DNA of 64,000 nucleotides from Oegoconia quadripuncta (lineage: Eukaryota; Arthropoda; Insecta; Lepidoptera; Autostichidae). The stretch covers positions 34,549,601 to 34,613,600 of the forward strand of contig OX438747.1 of the NCBI GenBank assembly GCA_949316235.1, read 5' to 3'. Below, in pieces: positions 11,501 through 24,300 of this stretch. Every line of letters starts with the position of its first letter. The stretch's first letter is position 1. The translations under genes were made by a program, and so were the position numbers. The notes under the pieces are model-generated. The model did no database searches and was not told the DNA's origin. It saw nothing but the letters and a program-made list of their open reading frames with translations.

Positions 11501-14500
11501 GAGATGCGGCAATCAAGGAAGGCAGAGTAAATAAAGATGGCGTGGCAATGATAGATGTTGAAGTAGATGGATGCTGGTGCAAGCGCTCGTATAAAACATT
11601 TCGTTTTGTACTCATTAAGGAGCAAGTTATTGACTGTGAACCATTCGACTATTTTTGAGACAGCATTATTCACTTCGTCATATGCTAATTGATATCTGTC
11701 AACTTTAAATATTAAGGAAGTGTCATCAGCAAACAATACGATCTCCTGTCTTTCCTTAGGCAGGTGAGGTAAATCGTTGATATAAACTAAAAGTAGGAAT
11801 GGTCCCAGTATTGAACCCTGCGGTACGCCCATGCTAACTGCAGATCCTGATGATCTCTCTCCATTGACATCAACCCTCTGAATTCGATCACGTAGATATG
11901 ATTTCATTAGGCTGACTGCTTGGCCATGATACCTATTATATGCAATAAAACCGCAACAATTTTTTTTGTTTTTGTGTATTTTCCTCAATTGTTAACCGAT
12001 TTTGATGAGTGATCGGAGTTGAGTTCGTCTTTGTTAACTTCCTTTACATTGCATATTTCTGTAACTGTTGTGTGTACCTACCTACAATAAAATATAAATA
12101 AAATTTTAATAAATAATCTCTACACTTACTATGTTCTCATTCCGGTCAATTCTAGATTATAATTGAAAATCATAATAATAAAAAAATCTAAATAAATAAT
12201 CCTTAGCGACTCCACACTTCCTGTGTTCTTTTCACCACACACGTTATTCACTAGGGCCTGTATTAATAAACCGTTCTCAAGATTGAGATAACCTCAAGTT
12301 GGCGCTTGAGAATCTATTGCATATTAAAACATTATCAAAAAAAAATACTGAGACTGAGACGCGAACTCAATTACAAGATCGATTTTTTCATTTACGGGCC
12401 AAGGTTCGCGTCTTTGAGTATCGAACTAATTACCTAAGATGGCGTTACATAGCCAGTACTATGTTAGTTCGAGCTATGCTTACTAGATGACAGATTTCGC
12501 ATCTTTGAGTATCGAACTAATTATACGTAACTTGCTTACTAGATGACAGATATTGAGGGGAGGGCACCTCCGCGACCACAGGAGGCGTGGCTTGTGAATA
12601 GGTATTTTTTCTTTTGGCAGCCCCTTAACTTCTAAATTTTGGCGACCAGTTTGGTGTAGTGGTTAGCAACTCTGACGACTATACCAAAAGGTTGCGGGTT
12701 CGAATCCCGCTAGGGGCATATGTTTGTGTGATGAATACGGACATGTGTACCCGAGTTATGGATGTTTTCATTTATAATAAGTATTTATTTACAAAAAGAA
12801 AATGTATTTATGTAGTATATTAACCATCTGGTATCCACAATACAAGCCTATAGTTTGGCGACCGATTGGTGTAGTGGATAGTGACCCTGTCAGCGAAACC
12901 AACGGTTGCGGGTTCGAATCCCGCTAGGGGCATATGTTTGTGTGATGAATACGGACATGTGTACCCGAGTTATACATGTTTTCATTTATAATAAGAGTTT
13001 ATTTACAAAAAAAAAATTATGTATTTATGTAGTACATCAACCATCTGGTATCCACAACACAAGCCTATAGTTGCTTAAAGTGGAACTAGATGGCGCTGTG
13101 TGTATGTCCAAGGATATTTATTTATTTAAACCACCTAAGACCAGACAAGAGGCTTCATACATGGGATAATTGGTAAAGAAAGCACCTGACAATGGGATGG
13201 CTACCCTAACAAGCCAATCACTTTCAGAACTGCTTATAGTCAATAGACTGGACCCCTATTCTCGCACACTCGACATTTGTCTATCGATAGACATTGGCAT
13301 GTCTATCTCTTCCACACTTATATACGTGTGTAAATGTGACAAACCTATTGATGTCGTTCGACATTGAAATCTCGAGTATGTGAGAATCAGGCTCCAGGAG
13401 GCTGATAGACATATAAGTGTGGAAGAGATAGACATGCCAATGTCTATCGATAGACAAATGTCGAGTGTGCGAGAATAGGGGTCCTGGGAGGCGATTCTCG
13501 CGCAATAGACATTATGTCGTATTCGACATATCTCGAAATAAAATGGCGAATGTCGAATGAAACAGAATTTTCGTATTCTCAAAATGTCACGTTAGGGAAT
13601 TGTCTATTCCCAGCGCTCGACTTACAACGAGTGGTAAATGTCAGTCGACATTGGATCTCTAATCGTCAAATCGTAGGTATCGTAGTGACATTTCTTTCTG
13701 CCAGTTTGGTATTAGAAAAGTGTTTGTGTTTTTGTGTGATTTATCGTCTAAGTGCCATTTATTTAGCTCATCGACAAATTCGACAATGTTAGGTGACGAA
13801 GTAATAGGAGTTGACAATTTTTTTTTTTTTTTGGTTTCATTCTCTCCTTTAGGAGAAGGCAAAGGGATCTAGCCCATAATAGCCATGTCTTATTTCTCTT
13901 ATTTCTTCAGTTTGTAAGTCAGTCTCAGTCAAAACAAGTAATTCGTTGTATACTTGGCGTATACAGAGTCTAGTCACGGTCAAGTCATTCTTCAGTAAAG
14001 TGGCAGAATGCTTTACAAAAGATTTTGGCGGCTTCTTGTGGGAACCCGAAAGCTCCGTTACGCACTTTAATTTACACTTCCCTTCACTTGTACACTATCA
14101 CTAACGTTTGCTGCACAATATTCTGCCATTATTAAGCTTCAAAAGTTAGAATGCACAAATTATAAGACTTATAAAGAAAAATGCTACTTCACTCGCCGAG
14201 TTCCCGCCAAAAAGCCCTTGACAATTTTATATCTTCATGTCAGATTGACACTTGTTTGAGTTACGTTTTACGCGGATTTGTTTAACAAACCAGTCATTCT
14301 GTGGAATCTTTTTCGTTAGATTTCAATAATAAAGCAATACCTTGTAGTTTATTTATACTCTGACATGACGTCGGTTAAGTCTTATATTTCAGAACCTATT
14401 ATAAGGCTGGATTCGTTGATCTCGATGACGACTAAACACAATCGATAAAACGGAACGTAACTTAGATCGACATCCCAATAGTTCGTGACATTTTATCTCT

Positions 14501-15296
14501 AGCGACCGCGAGAATACGTTTCTTTCGTATCATAGACATTTTTGTGACATTTTTAATCGACATTCCACGATTAGACATTATCTCGAATTAGAGATATCTC
14601 GCATGAACTGAGAATCGGGCCCCTGATCGCATGTTTGCAATATCTTACGAAAAAAAAATTTATTTATTTACAATTACACTATTCCTGATCCTACCTTTTT
14701 TTTTTATGCACAACGGATTGGTACTTGACCTCAATCACACCTGATGTTAAGTGAAGATGAGGTGAAGGTGGAAGCGTCAGTCACTAACGATAGGCATAAA
14801 TACATGTACTAACCTCCCTGTGGGCGCACACGAAATGTTCCTCGACCTGCTGCTGAGTATAGAAGCCAATGATGCAAAGCTCACACTTGTAAACAGCGCT
14901 CGCATACTGAATCTTCTTCTTCGCTTCTTCTCTGAAACAAACGCAGGAGATAAATATTAATATCCTTGAATATACACACAGCGCCATCCACATCCATATG
15001 ATAATAAAAACACTTTATTTTCTCCTTCACAAACATACTTCAAAATTTAGGTATACAGGTGGTAATAATAATAAATAATAATAATAATTATTTATTTTTA
15101 TTTTATTTTATTCTTTTCGGAAAACCAACAGCTGGTTATAATAAAATTGATGCATTTTAAGAAGCATAAAAGCTAATTACAGGTTTTCACTGATAGACTT
15201 ACAATATAAAACTAAAAAGCTAATAAACAGCACTCGTACATAAAACATTTGAAAGCACACATACAAACACACTATGACAGCAAATCATGAGTTGCC

Positions 15297-15330
<34 letters not shown>

Positions 15331-18300
15331 ATAATAATAAATATCCTTGGACATAGACACAGCGCCATCTAGTTTAAGCCACTTTAAGCAACTATAGGCT
15401 TGTGTTGTTGATACCAGATGGTTGATATACTACATAAATATTTATTTTTTTGTAAATAAATACTTTTAATAAATGAAAACAGCCATAACTCGGGTACACA
15501 TGTCCGTATTCATCACACAAACATATGCCCCTAGCGGGATTCGAACCCGCAACCTTTTGGTATAGTGATCAGAGTTGGTAACCATTACACCAAACAGGTC
15601 GTCAAAATGACTTACCAAACCGAGTACTAAATATGTACCCGGCTGGGGATCGAACCAGCGCCCTCGAATCGTAAACCCTATGTTGTTTACATTGAGCTAT
15701 ATAATACTATAAATCAGAAAGTTTAGATGTGTGTTTGTTTGTTGCTTCATCACGGCGAAATGAAAATTGCCGAACAAAGGCGAACATGCCCTAAATTAAA
15801 GTCAAAGTCAAAGTCAAAAAATATTTAAATTAAAGATAAAACAATCATGTATGATGAAGATAATTAAATTCGGATATATAAATTACTTACCTACTAGCCA
15901 ACATGTCAGCTTCGGACATATACTCGGTGACGTATCCGCATTTCTTCTCCGATTCTTCTTTGGTGTGCTTCGTCGGCTGCAGGACCACTGTCTCCAGTTT
16001 GGGGGAAGGCATCGAACTGTAGTATACCAATATGACTTAGTCCAGTATTTATTTTATTTATTTTTTATTTATAGTTTATTGTACACTAATCATAAAAACA
16101 GTACAGCAATAAAGAGGATGTACAAAGGTGCAAGCTTATCTCTAAAAAGAGATTTCTTCCAGCAAGACCGTGAGTGACAAGAGGTATTTCAGAATGTTGC
16201 TCAAGCGTAGATCTGCGCTTGAGCATAGTTAGAAAGAGATGCCGCTATAAAACTTACATAAAGCTGTTCCCTTTTAACTGTCCTCAAGCGGAGATCTCTG
16301 CTCGAGTAACTATTGGGTCTTTACCTATGAAATTGGAGTTTTTTTTCTTCGTTATATTAAAACTATTTGGTTCTTTTATAATAGGCCATTACACATTATT
16401 TTAAATATGTTTTTTCTACTCTTCCTTTTATAGCTGTCAGTTTGTTTGTTTACCTTTACTCTTTTATCTTACTTCTTGTCAGTTCGTTGTACTTATGAAA
16501 TATATCACAATACGCTAACCATTGTGTTCATCTCAGAACTTTAGTGAAGGAAGTCTTTAACATAGACACGCCGGTCAAGGTCTACTGTGACAACCAAAGT
16601 GCAATAAAACTCACCAAAAACAGCAGTTATCACTCACGCACTAAGCACATAGACATAAGACACCACTTCCTCAGAGACTCCTTATTACAAAAACAATTTT
16701 GTCTGGAATATCTGCCAACAAAAAATATGACAGCCGATATTTTAACGAAACCGCTCTCAAAATTAAAGCACACTAAGTGCATACAATTGTTAGGTTTAGT
16801 TTAAGTTGGTTAAGTTCTAGATTCGGATTGTTTTATGTATATACTTTATAAATATCACACTTAGTTATACAGGATGTCTATACCAAATTATACAAGGTGT
16901 CTATACCAAGTTATACAAGGTGTCAATACCAAGTTATACAAGGTGTCAACACCAAGTTATACAGGGTGTTCAAACTTTATTGTACAGCATGTTCATATTA
17001 ATGTTTCACGAATCCTATTACGGGGAGGTATTAAAACTATTTGGTTCCTTTATAATAGGCCATTACACATTATTTTAAATATGTTTTTTCTACTCTTCCT
17101 TTTATAGCTGTCAGTTTGTTTGTTTACCTTTACTCTTTTATCTTACTTCTTGTCAGTTCGTTGTACTTATGAAATATATCACAATACGCTAACCATTGTG
17201 TTCCTCATTATTAAACAGGACGTTAATCATATGTACCAATTCCTGCGATAATCAAAGCTATATCCAAAATTTGTTTTTTATTTGGAAAATGGAAAATTAT
17301 TTCAAGGTTTCACATGAAATATTTTTTAATTTCTGGACTAAATCACATAAAAAAAAATTTGAACAGAGCTCTATTCGCTGAAACGTTTATAAAGCGGGTA
17401 CTTTTAAAAGTTAACGCTGCCTATACTTAACTTAATGTTATCCGATAATACACACAAAGTTTAGCTAAATTTGGATTTGCAGTTCCCAAAAAAAAAAATC
17501 AAAAATGTTTGTATGGAGAAAACAGTCTTAATGAAATTCTTCATACAAAACGCCAATTTCATAGGTAAGGACCTAATATATAACAACATATAAATAGATG
17601 GTCATTTGACTGATACAATTCTCCACATATAATGGCAAAATATCTTTTTTAATACCATTGTAATAAATATTTCATTGGAACAATTTTTTTCTAGTTTTAT
17701 TTCGAATTTAAATTCGCCATTAATTTTGGGACACTTCGAAGTTAGCGTGTTATAGTCCAGTAACAATACGCAATTTATGTGGTCTAACTTCCTATAATCT
17801 TAAAGTTCCTGATTTTTGAAGGATAGCTTACCCATCAGTCAGAATAAAAATGTTTTCCAACAATTCTGTAGCTTGCTTTAAGTATAGTATAGTTTTTAAA
17901 ACCTACAATATTAAATTAAAGTTGCAACTGTGAACTTCATTGCGTTGTAGTAGAACACGCTAAGATCTCTCAAAACAATTTTCTAGAGAATTAATCAATG
18001 GCTACTTTATATTTTCTAAAAATAGTTTATTGAGTCGTGATACTTGCCCTCGGGTGAAATTTTTCATATGTGTCAGTAATAGAATGTCAGAAGAATTTAT
18101 CAGTAATAGAATAAAAATGTTTTATAACAATTCTGTAGCTTGCTTTAGGTATAGTATAGTTATTTAGTTATAAAACGTACAATATTATAACTAGCCTATT
18201 ATAACCTAGATTAATGAATCAACCGCCAAATCTCGGAGATATCGGTGTACATACATAAAAAAAAAAAAAAAAAATACGCGCCGAATACAGAACCTCCTCC

Positions 18301-21300
18301 TTTTTTGAAGTCGTTTAAAAAGAGGCAAACCCTCTGAGTTTCTCGCTAGCTCTTCTCAGTAGTGGTCGCGTTCCGAGCTAGTGGTAGTTTAAAAAACAAA
18401 TGACGTTCATAAGTGCGTATTGCCTACATGAATAAATGATTTTCATTTCATTTCATTTCATTTCAATATTAAGTTAAAGTTACCACTGTGAACTTCATTG
18501 CGTTGTAGACGATCTCATATAACCATTTTCTAAAAAAATAATCAATGGCTGCTTCAATTTTTTCTGAAAATAGTTGTGATATTCTTTTCATTCAAAATGC
18601 GAACAGCCAAGTCATGGAACTCCCGGCGTCAGTCTTTCCTGAATCCTACAACGTTGGGATCTTCAAGAGCAGGGTGAATAGGTATCTACTGAGATCGCGT
18701 CCTTCATCTTCGGCCACATCGTCACTTCCCATCAGGTGAGATTGTGGTCAAACCGTATCCAATTAACCATAAAAAAAATTATTCGAGCACTTACACCAAT
18801 CATATACTCCTAAACTAAGCAAAGCTTGTACTATGGATACTAGATAACGGATAAACATACATAAATATTTATACCGTATGAGTTTTTTTTTATTGTAAGG
18901 AAAGAAATATAGCATATTAGGTAAATGAAATAGGTATTAGTTATAAGTGGTTCAATTATTTTAATGATATTTCAAGTCTTCAAGTCTAGAGTGAATAGGC
19001 ATTTACTGGGTGCGCGTGATACATCATCGGCTACATCGTCACTTTCCATCAGGTGAGATCGTAGTCAAACGCGAAACCAGTTTTTAATGAAAAAAAAAAA
19101 TTGCACTCTGTGAAATTTTTCATAAATATAAAGTTATTGGTCCATTTTCTGAAAATAGTGTACATCTGTTCTATAAATATTCTCCGATGCAATGAAATTC
19201 ATAGTGGTACTTTAATGTGACAGTCTATGTTTTATTAACCTAACCTAACCGCCCTCAATACTCTCCTGCAGGCAGACCCTGACTGTGATGTGTTTGTAGA
19301 TGGATGGGAAAGTATATTGTCTGATTGCCTGAGTTTCTGTGAGCGAGATGTATGAATGGAGATATATTTTTAAGAATGTCATAATTGCATTGTGTTGTTT
19401 TCTGACATATAATTTGTATTCTCTTTGATTTTTATCTTTATTTTTTATTTTATTTTTTCTTATCTTTTGTATAATTATTGATACAGACTTCATTTTATTT
19501 TCTCTTTGCATTTTTGTTGTAATCGATTTGTATTTTCTCTTATGTACTAACTTATTTGTATTATTTTATAGACATTTAATTAGCTCTTTTAACTCTTTTA
19601 ATTTTTATTGTAATTTATTTGTATTCTCTCATAATTTGTATTATCCTGTTGACATTTAATTATTTCTGTTTAACTTATAGTAATTATTAATTATGTAATT
19701 GGGAACCCTCCCGTGTAATTAATTAAATAAATTAAAATTACTAAATACCTATACTATATCTAAAGCAAGCTATTGATTTATTAGAAAACATTTTTATTCT
19801 ATCACTGACAGGTACTCTAATACATGTGCAAAAAATCACGACCTTTAAGATTATAGTAAGTTAAAAGTGTATCCTTACTGGACTATTAACTATCTGTAAC
19901 TATAAACACTTGCTTTTTTTTATGCACAACGGGTTTGTACTTGTCCTCAATCACCCCTGATGTTAAGTGAACATCAGTTCGAAGGTGGAAGCGTACTGAC
20001 CCGGTAACCCCAATACATTTTGGGGGACTGGCTATCTTATCTTTGACAATCGGAACACAACAATGCTATTAACATTGCCGTTTGGCGGCAGATTTAGATA
20101 AGATGGTGGTAGCTAGCTAGGCGGACATTTAAAATACCCTACCACCAACCAAACCGAGTACTAAATATGTACCCCGCTGGAGATAATAATCATATAATAA
20201 ACGTATACCCAATGTTGTTTACATTGAGCCACGGAGGTGGCTGCTTATTGTTATGGAGCTATGGCTAAGTAATGCGACACTTACCTCACACTTCCTAATT
20301 CGGAGAGCTCCCCCTTCACTGTCATCGGGTCGGCCCCGTGAGCAACCAACGAGTCGGGCCCGACAACTATGTGACCCATGACTCCGGTCACTGGGTGCTC
20401 CAATACTATTTCTGGAAATTAACATTTATTGCAATAAGAGTTTCGCCATAATGAGTGAATCTGTACGACTTTACCACAAAGAGTAAAAAAACTTATCATA
20501 TAGATAGAAATTTTATAATAGGCTTTTGCACATGTCACCAGCCGAAAGACGTCCACTGCTGGACAAAGATCTCCACAACGGTCGTTCCTGCGCTGCCTGA
20601 AACCAGCGGTTTCCTGCGATCTTTACTAAATCGTCGGTCCACCTCGCGGGGGGCCGGCCCACGCTGCGTCTTCTGGTGCGTCCTTTGCACACAGTTTCCG
20701 TTTAATAGATACATATGCTCCCGCCTGTTTCCCGTTGCGGTAGGCAGAGACTATTGATTTCCACTTGCAACAATCCTGACATACAACTTTTGTGAGTACG
20801 TCAGGCACTTGATTGACGAACGTTCTTCTTCTTGTTTGACCTTTACCAACACTTCATTTCACGCTTTCGTTATTTGTTCGTTCTATATGCCCAAACCACG
20901 TTAATATTCCTCTTTCTACCTTACTAGATTGCTTACATCTTGCACACCACACCTTTCTCTAATTATACAATTCTTTAATCTATCATTCAAAGTCACTTTA
21001 CAGATACTACGCAATTGCTTAATGGTGGTTTTAAATTCCCAGTTCCCCAAAATCAAAATCAAAAAATGCTTTATTTTGTAGGTACACAGGGTACACTTAA
21101 AATAGTCAGATTTTACATTTTTAAAGCTACTGCTTGTTTAAAAGGCAATTTTCCCCTGAGAAGAAACAAGCAAGAAACTCGAGAGGTCGCTCTTTTTTTT
21201 AAAAAAAGGTTTTTATATTACAAAATTATTATTTTATATTATAATATTTCATTATTAATTGTGAAATAGCCTGGTTATGCGAACGGGCTGGTTATGTCCA

Positions 21301-24300
21301 TGATTGTTTATCATCTAAATAATCTGATATTTTATAATATGCTTTCTTAATAAGTTTCTGCTTTACAGTATCTGTCCAAGCATCTCTGGATTTGCATTGT
21401 ATTTATATTCGAAAGGCCCCGCGACACCATGGCTCGCTTGGAATTGCATGTCATTGGCCCAACGCGCTGATTGGTGAAAAAACGGGCAGTTTGGGGGTTA
21501 GCTCGTTCGGACTTCGGCGGAGCTTTTTTCATGTGTTTTTGGATTGTTAAAACCTAACTAATCTTCGGTGGACTACTATTAGGTAACCGATAACACAATA
21601 AGTGCGTGCAGTGCAGCGTTGAATATCTTATCGTCAGTGTCGAGAGCAACACAGGAGGACTTGCTGATTTCTCTCATGCCGGCCGGCAAACCATGATCAC
21701 AGCAATGATTGCCATCAGGTAAGGGCTACTAGAATTGGATATCGTGTTGATGTAGAGATGCTTTGGTACTATACTATTTGGGGGGGGCCTCTAACCAGTC
21801 ACCATTTATTATACAGTCCTACTTATTTATCGAACAGTATCTTTAAATTTATTGAAAGGAAAATTTTGTATATCAACAGGAACTTTATTGAAAAAGCGTA
21901 TACATAACCCTTTGAATGAATTACTGACTTTGTGGAGGCGACTTATGTGACCTGCAAGTTTATCTTTATTTCTTGTATTGACATCATGTTTAGACCAAAT
22001 ATTTGGGTTGCCGGGTTAGTACGCTTCCACCTTCGACCTCAACTTCACTTAACATAAGTTGTGATTGAGGGCAAGTGCTAACCCGTTGTGCATAAAAAAA
22101 AATGCACATTGCCATCTAGTTCCACACTAAGCAGCTAGGTCTGTATTATGGATATCATATTGTTGATATACTACACAAATACATTATAAATGAACATCAT
22201 CCCTAACTCGGGTACACCTGTCAGTATCCAGCATACAAACATATGCCCCTAGCAGGATTCGAAATCGCGACCTTTTGGTACAGCACTCTGCGTTTAAACG
22301 CAAGTCTTTGTGTAAGCAACTGATACGAACATCAAGTTTATTGCGTGGCTATTTGTAAAAGGTACTGACTCCACACAGTTGGTAGTAAAATGTAACTCAC
22401 CTTCCAATATATCCAGGTTAATGTTATCTCTGACAACCTGCGCCATGTCATACTGCTCGTTCTTCACACTATGTGACGCGGTAGCTATCGTTATGTACTG
22501 ATCAGACCAGTCCGTCTCACCCGAGTAGTCATAATAGATCTTGTCGTAGTCCACCTTGGTGGTGGCTTCGAGCGAGGATAGAGATTGGGACATGTAGGTG
22601 TGATCCAGACTCTGGAAAACAAGGTTAGAAAGATATCTTAAACTCGTCTCATGCATGACATAAACAACTATTATATTATACAGGGTTAGTCGGAAAGGGG
22701 GTACTAAGCCGAAAGTTGGTTATAGTGTCATCAATAAGTGTTTTATTGCCAATTAGATAAATGGGGAAAACGCATATTTTTGTTTCCATACAAAGTTATT
22801 AAATTATTTAATTTAAGAAAATTTGGACAACCCTACAATTCATGAATGAAAAGAGACAAAATAATCGACGCCCAAAATGACGCGGACCCCGCCCATTTTG
22901 CCCTGCGTGTGCGTCGGGTCCGTCAAACGCGCCGCCGTCTGTTGACACGGGCCGCCCGCCCTTTGACACGCGCCGCCCGCCCTTTGTCGGGCACCGACAT
23001 AGCGTGTGCCGTCGGAAGTTACCGAAATGTGGATTACGTGTATGGCGGGATTATGGGTGACCAGAGCCCCATATATTCCATCAAATTTTCATGAAGTTCA
23101 TAAGTGCATAACCAGTTCCACCTCAAACTATCGAAATTTTGTATTGTCGGCAAAATATTAAATTATTCCAGAAATCCCCACTGAATCATCCAGGTGAACA
23201 AAGCAACTGTGTTAAATGTTTTCAAACACGTCGGCCCAACAAAGACTCAGGCAGGCATAGGCTTCAAGGTTATTACATATTTTTTATATAACGGGGCTTA
23301 AAAACTACTTTTAGTTTGAAATCAAAGTATACCTACCTAAAGATTTTAATCGTTTGAGCTGTTACTGGATACGCATTTTCTACCACCATCTTATCTAAAA
23401 CTGCCACCACGCAGTAATGTTTAATAGCATTGTTCCGGTTGTCAGAGATAAGATAGTCAGTCCCCCAAATGTGTTGGGGTTTCCGGGTCAGTACGTTTCC
23501 ACCTTCGACCTCATTTTCACTTAACACCAAGTGTGATTGAGGGCAAGTACAAACCCGTTTTGCATTAAAAAAAATACGCGTTTTCGAACCTTACTGTACC
23601 TAGGTACCTAACCTAGGTTTTTAACAAGAATGATGGTTTAATTTTTAATGAAACAACTAACCTTTTCTGATGATGACGTTGTTATTCCGTACGTAACACA
23701 AACACGCGCTGCATTTGTGTCCACATAGCCACACTATTACATTAAGCACAAGTTGAAGCACTCTTTGTAATCAAGCTTCTCGAGCTTCCGTAAGTACCTA
23801 CGTGATCACGTCTTCCTACACAATTCATATCGTAGTATTTTTGATTGGTGTACTCCACCGGCATATCGTGAATTATTAACAATAACAACTAATACCTACC
23901 AAACAAATACAATTAATAGCGACAACAACTAATAACAAAGAAAATCTCTAACGATAATAAATAACAAATAACGACGAACTAGGACGACTCGCGAAAATAA
24001 TCGACTGCTTGCACGGAAGTGGTAGAAGCGACTGGCTTTAATTTAGGTATTTTTTATTTCTTCGTATTTTATAGGGATTTCGGCGAATTCGGATTCGAAT
24101 GCACTTGCCGAAAGGCAGGGCGTGGCTTGCGCATGCGTGTGTGTGTGTGTCAAGTCAAGACTGTGTAATGTGCGCAAACGCAGAGGGGTTAGTAGGTAGC
24201 AATACGTAAACATGTTTCGATTTTTTTAAATTCAGAATGACATTAATTACCAATTAGTTTTAGTAGCATTTCATTGACGTGGACATTTTACATGGATTTC

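Larger units (their letters stand above)
16355..17220 (+). mobile_element. Internally deleted Ty1/Copia retrotransposon
   Basis: Two direct repeats start TATTAAAACTATTTGG: a 175-bp truncated 5' LTR (16355-16529) and a 192-bp 3' LTR (17029-17220). The purine run GGGGAGG abuts the 3' LTR. Target-site duplication CGTTA lies on both sides (16350-16354, 17221-17225), the 5 bp typical of Copia. Nearly all internal sequence is lost; the deletion joins the end of the 5' LTR to the RNase H region. The element sits inside a MITE. Confidence 0.85.
16314..17571 (+). mobile_element. MITE (TTACCTATGAAATTGG family), copy 2, host of the Copia element
   Basis: The left end GGGTCTTTACCTATGAAATT and the right end AATTTCATAGGTAAGGACC are inverted repeats. 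Removing 16355-17225 leaves about 390 bp, matching the copies at 5084 and 60888. Confidence 0.75.

Noticed and set aside
12643..12730. tRNA genes at GGTTCGAATCCC motifs
   Set aside because: These and the similar sites across the window are heads of dispersed SINEs; they lack intact acceptor stems and continue into SINE bodies.
22846..23094. 82-codon Arg-rich frame
   Set aside because: A GC-rich low-complexity repeat (CGCCGCCCGCCCTTTG) inside a TIR element; no domain.
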